52,187 nt of DNA, from NCBI GenBank assembly GCA_937934655.1, contig CALGZB010000031.1, positions 1 to 52,187 of the forward strand, in the 5' to 3' direction. The notes below the pieces were generated by a model. That model had not been told where the DNA came from, ran no database searches, and saw only the letters and a program-made list of their open reading frames with translations. The translations under genes and the position numbers were made by a program. The stretch is from an uncultured Acidimicrobiales bacterium (GTDB taxonomy: Bacteria > Actinomycetota > Acidimicrobiia > Acidimicrobiales > SHLQ01). Below, piece after piece: positions 1 to 6,922 of the stretch (positions are counted from its first letter, which is position 1; every line of letters starts with the position of its first letter).

Positions 1-694
1 GCGCCTCGCGTGTGATCCAGTTGATCTCGGCGTCGGGCTTGCGGAGATACATCGGCTTCAGCTCCCACGGCTGGACCCACTCTTCGCGCATCGCCTTCGC
101 GTGGGCGAGTTGCACCAGTGAGGCCGCGTTCGGGTGAGCCAAGCCTTGGTCGGCCATGTCAATTCCTTTGAGTTCGGCGAAGACGTCGCTGTAGCGAAGC
201 GCTCCGTCGCCGACCAGAAGGACATCTTCGCCTATCGCGAGAAGTTCGCTTGCAAGGTCGGCAGGCGTTGCCACCTGGGGTTCGCTGACTCGCTGGACCC
301 CGCCTGGAACATGGCGATACAGCGCGGAGAACACTTCGCCCCGTCGAGCATCGAGCACCGCGACGATAAGCCGGCTCGTGAACCGGACCGGGAAGGCCAC
401 CAAGTCGAGACTCGAAACCCCGATCATCGGCACCGACAGTGCATGGGCGGTTGCCATGGCGGTGGCAAGACCAACCCGCAGGCCGGTAAAGAGGCCAGGA
501 CCAATGTCGACGGCAACGACGCTTACTTCTTCGAGTTCGATTCGGGCCTGGCGTCGGACAAAGTCGATCTGAGGTGCGAGGTTCTCAGCGTGGCGCCGGC
601 CTTTCGAGGAATGGCAAGACGCCAGAACACCTTCGTGACCGCCAATCGCGCAGCCCACCTGTGCGGTGGCCGATTCGATACCGAGGATCAACAT
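1..694 (-). CDS. tsaB: TsaB, tRNA t6A biosynthesis protein (partial, runs off left edge)
   Basis: About 231 residues are present and the C-terminus lies outside the window. The N-terminus MLILGIESATAQVGCAIGG and the segment DIGPGLFTGLRVGLATA are typical of the ASKHA-fold TsaB family. TsaB partners TsaD and TsaE in forming N6-threonylcarbamoyladenosine at A37 of ANN-decoding tRNAs. It is not itself catalytic but scaffolds TsaD. The ATG overlaps the tsaE stop (ATGTTGA), so the two are translationally coupled, as expected for partners. No stop is seen before base 1. The next gene in many actinobacteria is rimI, but that cannot be checked here. Family assignment is confident. Confidence 0.93.
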   Translation of the reverse strand, partial: MLILGIESATAQVGCAIGGHEGVLASCHSSKGRRHAENLAPQIDFVRRQARIELEEVSVVAVDIGPGLFTGLRVGLATAMATAHALSVPMIGVSSLDLVAFPVRFTSRLIVAVLDARRGEVFSALYRHVPGGVQRVSEPQVATPADLASELLAIGEDVLLVGDGALRYSDVFAELKGIDMADQGLAHPNAASLVQLAHAKAMREEWVQPWELKPMYLRKPDAEINWITREA

Positions 695-1173
695 TCGCCG
701 ACACCACCAAGGTCTCGTACGATCGCCGCTTTGCGGGCCGACCAACCAGGCCCGACCGGTGTGCATTCGAGGGCTCGGTCATCGTCGCCTTCGCCAAAGG
801 TGATGCGCACTTCGAGGTAGTCGGCCGGAAGCATGGGCACGATGGCGTCTCCCCATTCGATCAGCACAACTGCGTTGTCATCGAGCAATTCGGGAAGTCC
901 AAGATCTGTCACCTCGTCGAGTTGCTCAAGACGGTAGACATCAAGGTGATGCACCCGCATCGCGTCGCCCTCATACTGCTGGGCGAGCGTGAAGGTCGGG
1001 CTGGTAATCGGCTGGGTCACACCTAACGCTCGGCCGAACCCCTGGGTGAACGCCGTCTTTCCGGCACCAAGGTCGCCAAGGAGCAGAATCAGATCGCCTG
1101 GTTTCGAAAGAGCCGCAAGCAGCGCTGCAACATTCTGCGTTTCCGCGGCATTCGCGGTTTCCACTCGAATCAC
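688..1173 (-). CDS. tsaE: TsaE, ATPase of the t6A tRNA modification complex
   Basis: 161 residues from a GTG start (VIRVETANAAETQ). An open frame continues further upstream but antisense to the peptidase gene, and the GTG gives the usual TsaE length. The Walker A motif GDLGAGKTAF lies near residue 35, followed by TSPTFTLAQQYEG and the conserved VVLIEWGD. TsaE is the P-loop ATPase that binds TsaB-TsaD and turns over the t6A synthase. Its last codons overlap the tsaB start by 7 nt. It lies 52 nt downstream of the P1-family peptidase gene, probably in the same transcript. Confidence 0.93.
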   Translation of the reverse strand: MIRVETANAAETQNVAALLAALSKPGDLILLLGDLGAGKTAFTQGFGRALGVTQPITSPTFTLAQQYEGDAMRVHHLDVYRLEQLDEVTDLGLPELLDDNAVVLIEWGDAIVPMLPADYLEVRITFGEGDDDRALECTPVGPGWSARKAAIVRDLGGVGEC

Positions 1174-1225
1174 AGTGCCAAGGTTACCGGCGCATTGCCC
1201 TACTGGTCTCGTTGACCGGCGATCG

Positions 1226-2107
1226 TCACATCGATCCGACCGAACGGATTGCGCGTTCGGTTGCGACAATTCCGGCCGTTCGCACCACGTCGACATCGGA
1301 CTCGACCTCGCCGGTTGCTGCTGCGACCACCGCATCGCCGTCGCTTCGCAAATGGGGCGGGAACAATGCCCGAGCGAATCCGTCGTGGGAACCCTGCGCA
1401 ACCAGGTGACACTCGACCTTGGTGAGCTTCGCATTGGTGATCACCGCTCCGATGGTGGTGTTCTCAAAGGGGTCCGACTCTGGCCAGGAATCAAAGGTCC
1501 CGTCGGCAATGGAACCGGGGATGGACCCATCGTCGATATGGCCAGCAGCGTTCACAGCAAAGATCGCCGAGACAACAAGGTCGCCTACCCGAACTGTCGA
1601 GACTCCGAGCCCAGCGGGGGTAGACGCATCGCTTCCCCACTTGCCCATCGCTGCACCGGTCCCAGCACCCACGCGACCCACGGCGAAATCCACCGATGCC
1701 GACTCGACAGCGGCACGCCCATCAAGGGCGGTCGGACGCACCGTGCCGTCGCCGACATTGAGGTCGAACAGCGAGAGGCCAACCACGATGGGCACAATCC
1801 CGCCCGAGGTAGAGAACCCCCGCTCGTGCTCTACGCACCAATCGACCACGCCATCGGCGGCTGAGAGCCCAAATGCCGACCCACCGCTCAAAACAAGCGC
1901 ATTGAGTTCTTCGACCAACCGGTCGACCCCAAGCAGTCCAAACTCTCGAGATGCAGGAGCTCCACCGCGGATCTCTCCCGAGGCTGTTGTGCCGGATGGA
2001 AACACAATGACCGTGCAGCCGGTCTGGGCGGTCTCATCGGTGTGGTGGCCAACGGTGATTCCTTCAATCCCAAGGTTCATGGTTTTCCCGTCGTTCATGC
2101 TGCTCAT
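1226..2107 (-). CDS. P1-family (DmpA/NylC-like) peptidase, nucleophile position degenerate
   Basis: 293 residues. The family is recognisable from the N-terminal GITVGHHTD, the LSGGSAFGLSAADGV motif and GAGTGAAMGKWG. These are hallmarks of the self-cleaving P1 / peptidase S58 group (DmpA, BapA, NylC), which act as aminopeptidases or amidases after autoproteolysis at an internal Ser or Thr. In NylC-like members the nucleophilic Thr lies in a segment resembling D-G-D/N-T-V-F-A-x-A-T-G. Here the matching segment at residues 256-266 reads DGDAVVAAATG, with Ala at 259, so autoprocessing may be lost (an alignment judgement). Several ATGs fall within the first 10 codons; the first has a GAGAAGCAGAG purine stretch upstream. 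Downstream of the glycosyltransferase gene, 27 nt away. Confidence 0.8.
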   Translation of the reverse strand: MSSMNDGKTMNLGIEGITVGHHTDETAQTGCTVIVFPSGTTASGEIRGGAPASREFGLLGVDRLVEELNALVLSGGSAFGLSAADGVVDWCVEHERGFSTSGGIVPIVVGLSLFDLNVGDGTVRPTALDGRAAVESASVDFAVGRVGAGTGAAMGKWGSDASTPAGLGVSTVRVGDLVVSAIFAVNAAGHIDDGSIPGSIADGTFDSWPESDPFENTTIGAVITNAKLTKVECHLVAQGSHDGFARALFPPHLRSDGDAVVAAATGEVESDVDVVRTAGIVATERAIRSVGSM

Positions 2108-2134
2108 CTCTGCTTCTCGTGTTGCTCGGGGTTT

Positions 2135-3253
2135 TTACAGGGCCGGGTCGAGCAAGCTGTCGTACCGTGACGCCACGGTCTGCCAATCGTAGATTCGGAG
2201 TTCTTCGGCCAACCCAACAACCGAAGTCCGGTAGCTCTCGAAATCCGTACACACCGCCTCGAGTCGGGCCGCAAGCATTCCGTCCGGGTACAACACCGAA
2301 TCATGGAATCGCGCCGGCACGATCTCGGGGTAACTCAGACGATCCGGCAACACCGGCACCGCGCCCGCAGCCATCGCCTCGACCATTGCGATACCGAAGA
2401 ACTCATGGTGCGCAGCGCTTACGACCACATCGGTTCGGGTCAGCAGCGCGCAGTAGGCGGATCGGTCGAGGAACCCAACATGTTCGATGCGGTCGGCCAA
2501 CAGCTCCTGGGCCTCGGTGAATTCGCGGGGGTCAACCCGCTCGTTCTCGCCCGCAATGGCGAGGCGAAAGGGAACATCGCGATTCATCAGCTCAGCGAGC
2601 GCAGCGAAAACCGCACGAGGGTTTTTGTCGTGATCCCAACGATGGCTCCACAGCAACAGCGGTCCCCGGTCGTCGATCGCCGCATCGGAATCGCTTGGGA
2701 AGCCGTCGGGTGGCGCAACGTCGGAGAGTTCGACACCTACGGGCAGAACCGACGTCTTTGCTGCGACATCGGTGAGCAGGCAAGCATGTGAGGCATCGGG
2801 GGCACGTTTCAACAGCTTGGGAAGTTCGGTGAACAACTCATCTCGATGGAAGTGCGAGTTGATGAACACTCGATCGGCCGCCACCATGCTCACCCAGTTC
2901 ACCAGCGCCAACGCTTCGTCCGGCTGCTGTTGTGGGCCAAGAGGATACGAGAGCTGATTCTCGTGCATGTACAGCACAACCTCCGGGTCGCCCACGGTTC
3001 GCCGGACCAGACCCAAATATGCCGGCAGGTTCAGCATGTCGCTTACCAACAAAACATCTGGCTGGCCGACCTCGGCACAAAGCTGCGTTGTTTGTTCGGC
3101 CAGCGTCACCGCGGACCCTCGCAGACGCCAACGCCAGAAATTACCTTCGTGGGTCACAAGATGAACATCGTGGGCGCTGTGGCGCTGAAAGCCCTCGGCC
3201 CACGATCGGTGCGAGCCGCCGAAGTACGGCTCGATGAGAAAGATACGGGCCAT
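2135..3253 (-). CDS. tRNA-queuosine mannosyltransferase-like glycosyltransferase (DUF3524 type)
   Basis: 372 residues. The N-terminus IFLIEPYFGGSHRSWAEGF followed by WRWRLRGSAVTLAEQ matches the DUF3524 N-terminal domain of GTDC1/QTMAN, the enzyme that mannosylates queuosine at the tRNA(Asp) wobble base in animals. The C-terminal half looks like a GT4-type Rossmann domain, with the DVVVSAAHHEFFGIAMVEAMAAGAVPVLP segment holding the nucleotide-sugar-binding E-x7-E-like motif. Bacterial homologues exist, but their substrate is largely unproven. It sits 12 nt after alr and upstream of tsaE-tsaB, also tRNA-modification genes, which fits a tRNA role. No signal peptide or membrane segment is seen. 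Function beyond glycosyltransferase is inferred. Confidence 0.72.
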   Translation of the reverse strand: MARIFLIEPYFGGSHRSWAEGFQRHSAHDVHLVTHEGNFWRWRLRGSAVTLAEQTTQLCAEVGQPDVLLVSDMLNLPAYLGLVRRTVGDPEVVLYMHENQLSYPLGPQQQPDEALALVNWVSMVAADRVFINSHFHRDELFTELPKLLKRAPDASHACLLTDVAAKTSVLPVGVELSDVAPPDGFPSDSDAAIDDRGPLLLWSHRWDHDKNPRAVFAALAELMNRDVPFRLAIAGENERVDPREFTEAQELLADRIEHVGFLDRSAYCALLTRTDVVVSAAHHEFFGIAMVEAMAAGAVPVLPDRLSYPEIVPARFHDSVLYPDGMLAARLEAVCTDFESYRTSVVGLAEELRIYDWQTVASRYDSLLDPAL

Positions 3254-3265
3254 TAGCGGCTCATG

Positions 3266-4396
3266 TCAGACGTACTCGCGGCGCACCCGGGTACCGATAA
3301 GACACGTCATTTCGTAAGCGATGGTCTCGAGCTTGTCGGCCAACTCCCACATCGTGATTTCTTCATCACCCTGACGGCCCACCAACACGACCGGGGTGCT
3401 CGTAGCGACCTCATCGTCGCCGCACGAGACCAGAATCTGATCCATCGTCACGGTCCCGGCGAGCGGGCGACGCTTGCCCCCAATCAGAACTTCTCCGCCG
3501 ACCGATGACAGTCGACGCCGATACCCATCGGCGTAGCCAATAGGCACGGTCACAATCGTTTCGTCCTGCGGCGATTCATAACGGAGACCGTAGGAGTGAC
3601 GCTGCCCGGCCTTCGCCCGCTTGGTCATGGAGACCTTCGAATGAAGTGACATCACCGGCTCAAGATCAAGCCGACCCGCAAACGACTGGGCAGGAGCCAG
3701 CCCATAGAGCCCAATGCCGAGGCGAATCATCGTGAAACAACTCTCGGGGTGATCCATCGTGAGCGCCGTGTTGGCCGTGTGAATCACCGGCGGGTTGATG
3801 CCCTCGGCCGACATCGCAGCCAGCGTCTTTTCGAACAGCTCGAGCTGCTGGTTGTTGTAGGGGTTGTCCGGCTCATCGGCAACGGCAAAGTGGGTGTACA
3901 CGCCCTCGAGGTTGAGCTGACTGTTCCCCTCGAGCACCTTTGCGAGGCGCACCGCGAAGTCCGGCGAGGCACCGACTCGACCCATGCCGGTATCGATGTT
4001 GATGTGGACCGCGGTCGCCTCCCCGGTCGCTAGTGCCGCAGCTTCGGCGGCTTGCAAGCCTTCAACCGTGTAGATCGATGGCCGCAGGCTGTTGGCCATC
4101 ACGAGGTGCATCTGTTCTGGCTGTGGTTCCGAAAGAATGAGGATTGGCGCATCGATCCCTGCGTCGCGAAGTTGCATGCCTTCTTCGACTAGGGCCACCG
4201 CAAGCCACGTGGCGCCCGCTCGAAGTGCACGCAACGCGACCGGAACCGCACCGTGCCCGTAGCCATCGGCCTTCACGACTGCACAGATTTCTGGTGTTCC
4301 ACCATGCACACACGGATACGCGGCGAGGTGTTCGGCAAACACCTTCACGTTGTGCTCGATGGCGTCGAGATGAATCGACGCATAGGTGGCTCTCAC
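3266..4396 (-). CDS. alr: Alanine racemase
   Basis: 376 residues from GTG (VRATYASIHLDAIEHNV). A longer open frame exists upstream, but the family alignment begins here. It converts L-alanine to D-alanine for peptidoglycan, using PLP in the cytoplasm. The PLP lysine is in AVVKADGYGHG (K42). The second catalytic base is probably the Tyr of HSYGLRYES, and VPIGYADGYRRRLS and GTVTMDQ are conserved family blocks. First of a tight minus-strand run with the DUF3524 glycosyltransferase, peptidase and tsaE-tsaB genes. The same locus in other actinobacteria also groups alr, nnr and tsaE, supporting the call. Divergent from the small sigma-like gene at 4457. Confidence 0.96.
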   Translation of the reverse strand: MRATYASIHLDAIEHNVKVFAEHLAAYPCVHGGTPEICAVVKADGYGHGAVPVALRALRAGATWLAVALVEEGMQLRDAGIDAPILILSEPQPEQMHLVMANSLRPSIYTVEGLQAAEAAALATGEATAVHINIDTGMGRVGASPDFAVRLAKVLEGNSQLNLEGVYTHFAVADEPDNPYNNQQLELFEKTLAAMSAEGINPPVIHTANTALTMDHPESCFTMIRLGIGLYGLAPAQSFAGRLDLEPVMSLHSKVSMTKRAKAGQRHSYGLRYESPQDETIVTVPIGYADGYRRRLSSVGGEVLIGGKRRPLAGTVTMDQILVSCGDDEVATSTPVVLVGRQGDEEITMWELADKLETIAYEMTCLIGTRVRREYV

Positions 4397-4456
4397 GAGG
4401 CCAATGGTACAAGCGACGACGCCCAACAAAGGAACCAGTGAAGTACCGTCGTATCC

Positions 4457-4771
4457 GTGGCTCTTGATGTGTGTGTCGAAAATTACGGACTGGTGCTGCA
4501 TGCACTTGAGTCAGGTTGGTGGGATACGGCGGTCATGGCCGGTCGCCGGCTGCGAACCGGCACGAAGAAGTCGCGACGAAGCGACTTTGCCGAAGACGTG
4601 CGGAGTTCTGCCGCTGCACTGCCCTACGAGCAGGCCACAACTCTGTGGCTGGTCGATGTCTGCGGGTGTACCTACGTCGAGGCCGCAATCGAAATGCGCT
4701 CGTCGCGGACCGATGTCGAGCACCATGTCGCAGCGGGGCGGCAATCGCTTCGCCGCGAACTCAGGTTGTAG
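4457..4771 (+). CDS. Small sigma-70 region-4-like HTH protein
   Basis: 104 residues from GTG (MALDVCVENYGLVLH). Residues about 54-104 (ALPYEQATTLWLVDVCGCTY, then VEAAIEMRSSRTDVEHHV and GRQSLRREL) follow the layout of sigma factor region 4: a helix, an E-A-A turn, a recognition-like helix and a closing L-R-R-E-L. No region 2 is present, so it cannot be a complete sigma factor. It could be an orphan region-4 protein, a fragment or a DNA-binding accessory factor. It is plus-strand in a minus-strand neighbourhood, divergent from alr. Its last 11 nt overlap the 3' end of nnr convergently. The coding call rests on the coherent HTH pattern; the function is unknown. Confidence 0.6.
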   Translation: MALDVCVENYGLVLHALESGWWDTAVMAGRRLRTGTKKSRRSDFAEDVRSSAAALPYEQATTLWLVDVCGCTYVEAAIEMRSSRTDVEHHVAAGRQSLRRELRL

Positions 4772-6128
4772 GCCACGCCTCGGGCAGAAGATCTGGGAGG
4801 TCGCCGGCCACGAGCCCGGTCGCTGGTCCTCGACCCGCCGCCTTCGCATGAACAAAAGCGCCAGCCGCCGCTGCGATCTGAGCGTCGACCCCTTGAGCCA
4901 GAAGTGCTCCGATTAGCCCAGCGAGAACATCACCGGTTCCGGCCGTGGCCAGGCGAGCGTCACCCTCGGCCATCACGAGAGCGGGATGGCCGGGCGCTGC
5001 GATCACGGTGGTTGCGCCTTTGAGAAGAACCACACTTGAGAGCCGGTCGGCGGCCGACTGTGCGGCGGAGATCCGGTCGGCCCCTGGAGGCGATCCGATG
5101 AGGCGACCGAACTCCCCGTCATGAGGCGTGAGAACCGCTGGTACCTTCCGGTGTTTGAGCACGGTCTCGGCGGCAGGTCGGTCATGACCCAAATGCCAAA
5201 GTGCGTCGGCGTCGATAACCATCGGGATGTCCGCACGACCGATCAGATCGATAAGCGGCCTGGTCAGTTCAGGAGCACGACCTAACCCCGGTCCGAGCAC
5301 CATCGAAGCGATGCGTTCGAGGTCGGGGGTTTCCATCGATGCCGTCATAGGTTGCGTCACGAGCTCGGCGATCGAACTCGCTCGGTCTGCCGTGTTGCTT
5401 CTTGTGCTCGCAGGGGTGCTGAGACGGACGTAGGTGGCGCCGCCCCGTTGGGCGCCGCGTGCCGCCAACTCTGCCGCGCCCATCATCCCGGGTGACCCGG
5501 CGACGACCCAACAGGCGGCCTTCCATTTATGCGTAGCTGGTGGCCGCTGCGGCAGCCACGCGGCAACGTCGGAGCCTTCAACTTTGTAGCTCGAGGGCGT
5601 GATCAATGCGGTGGCATCGAGCCCAATGTCGATGATCCGGACGTCGCCGGCAGCAGACCGAGCCGGTTCAAAGAGGAGCCCGGGTTTGAGCGTGTCGAGC
5701 ACGATTGTGCGGGTCGCTCGCACGGGAGATCCCAGGGGGTTGCCCGTGAGCCCATCGTGACCGGAGGGGATATCGATCGAGAGCACCGGCACGTCGGACG
5801 GAACAATCGGCGCCTCGTACTCACGTGACAGTCCCGTACCGAAGGCAGCATCGATGACGAGATCGCAAACGGGGAGCCGGGTTGCACCAACATCAACCAC
5901 GGTGCACTTGACCCCGCGGCGTGAAAGGTGTGTCGCAGCGGCACGACCGTCGGCGCCGTTGTTTCCTGGGCCAGCGATAACCACAACTCGCCTGCCGTAG
6001 GTGCCGCCCAAAAGGTCGATCGCCGACATTGCTACCAGCGCACCAACTCGATCGATGATGGCCTCGAGCGGTTCGGTCGCGGCCTCATCGACCCGGCGCA
6101 CCTCGGTGGGCGTGATGAGAGGCAGCAT
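4761..6128 (-). CDS. nnr: Bifunctional NAD(P)H-hydrate repair enzyme (epimerase + dehydratase)
   Basis: 455 residues with two fused domains. The N-terminal NnrE epimerase (about 1-200) shows VVIAGPGNNGADGRAA and DAAFGTGLS. The C-terminal NnrD dehydratase (about 210-455) shows MVLGPGLGRAPEL, VIDADALWHLG, VLTPHDGEFGRLIG and the nucleotide-binding AGTGDVLAGLIGALLAQG. Together they repair damaged NADHX and NADPHX, with NnrD using ADP or ATP. The epimerase loop reads NNGADG rather than the commoner NNGGDG. Starts 12 nt after acpS, so probably co-transcribed. Its 3' end overlaps the convergent sigma-like gene. Length and domain order are normal. Confidence 0.95.
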   Translation of the reverse strand: MLPLITPTEVRRVDEAATEPLEAIIDRVGALVAMSAIDLLGGTYGRRVVVIAGPGNNGADGRAAATHLSRRGVKCTVVDVGATRLPVCDLVIDAAFGTGLSREYEAPIVPSDVPVLSIDIPSGHDGLTGNPLGSPVRATRTIVLDTLKPGLLFEPARSAAGDVRIIDIGLDATALITPSSYKVEGSDVAAWLPQRPPATHKWKAACWVVAGSPGMMGAAELAARGAQRGGATYVRLSTPASTRSNTADRASSIAELVTQPMTASMETPDLERIASMVLGPGLGRAPELTRPLIDLIGRADIPMVIDADALWHLGHDRPAAETVLKHRKVPAVLTPHDGEFGRLIGSPPGADRISAAQSAADRLSSVVLLKGATTVIAAPGHPALVMAEGDARLATAGTGDVLAGLIGALLAQGVDAQIAAAAGAFVHAKAAGRGPATGLVAGDLPDLLPEAWPTT

Positions 6129-6140
6129 CAGAACGCAGCG

Positions 6141-6506
6141 CTACAGCGCCACCGCAGTGGCCTGAGCCATCGAGCTGGTGTGGGTCATCGTCAGCAACCA
6201 ACGGCTGATTCCCAAGCTCTCGCTGAGGGCCAGTGCATTGCCGGAAAGCTCGATGCTGGGCTGTCCGGATTCGGCACGATGCACCTCGATATCGGCCATC
6301 GCTACCTCCCCAATACCAACCCCCATCGCCTTCATGACTGCTTCTTTGGCGGCAAACCTGGCAGCAAAACGTTCGGTTGGGTCGTTTGCTCGCTCGGCGT
6401 AGTCACGTTCGGCATCGGTAAAGAGCTTGATTCGAAGAGTTGGGGTCCGCTCCAGCGAAGTGCGGAAACGGTCGATCTCGACCATGTCGGTACCGATCCC
6501 GATCAT
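6141..6506 (-). CDS. acpS: Holo-[acyl-carrier-protein] synthase
   Basis: 121 residues, the usual AcpS length. It transfers 4'-phosphopantetheine from CoA to the serine of acyl carrier protein, activating fatty-acid synthesis. The Mg-binding motif IGIGTDMVEIDRF is at residues 2-14 and the second signature FAAKEAVMKAMG near residue 50. The C-terminal LLTMTHTSSMAQATAVAL matches the family's closing strand. The ATG overlaps the stop of the upstream lipoprotein gene (ATGA), and nnr follows after 12 nt. Start and family are confident. Confidence 0.96.
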   Translation of the reverse strand: MIGIGTDMVEIDRFRTSLERTPTLRIKLFTDAERDYAERANDPTERFAARFAAKEAVMKAMGVGIGEVAMADIEVHRAESGQPSIELSGNALALSESLGISRWLLTMTHTSSMAQATAVAL

Positions 6507-6922
6507 TGGATTACTTCACCGAGGCCGACAGATCGGAGTTCTAGATACACGCCATCGTCGAATTCGGCTTCGTAAAGCCAGGCCGGCTCCATGCTGGCGG
6601 TGAGCTCACCAAGCTCTTCCATTCCGACTTGTGAGCCGTCGAACGACTCGTAGTCGCCTGACCCGTAAGTGGCTCGCGCATCGGCGCACAGCACCTTTTC
6701 GTCCTGATCGATCAGGCGAAAGCACAGCTGCAAAAATCCCTCAGCATCCATCAGCACCACACCGCCAGCGACTCGCCGGTAGGGATCGGCGGGATCCTGG
6801 GTCGTCGTCGGTATCGAGTCTTCAGCCGGAACCGAAGCTTCGTCTGAATCCGATGACGAGCACGCCGCAGCCACCAGGAGCAGCACCGAGAGCAGAAGCG
6901 TCCGAAGGGTTAGCTTCGCCAA
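6503..6922 (-). CDS. Small putative lipoprotein of unknown function
   Basis: 139 residues. A signal peptide with hydrophobic core LLLSVLLLVAAAC ends in a lipobox (V-A-A-A-C), so the Cys near residue 21 is probably lipidated and the protein anchored outside the membrane. After a Ser/Asp-rich linker (SSSDSDEASVP) comes a roughly 85-residue domain with two further Cys (LQLCFRLIDQDEKVLCAD) that may form a disulfide. I recognise no family. It overlaps the end of the glmS-like gene by 13 nt and the start of acpS by 4 nt, so it is co-translated with housekeeping genes. Lineage-restricted as far as I can tell. Confidence 0.8.
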   Translation of the reverse strand: MAKLTLRTLLLSVLLLVAAACSSSDSDEASVPAEDSIPTTTQDPADPYRRVAGGVVLMDAEGFLQLCFRLIDQDEKVLCADARATYGSGDYESFDGSQVGMEELGELTASMEPAWLYEAEFDDGVYLELRSVGLGEVIQ

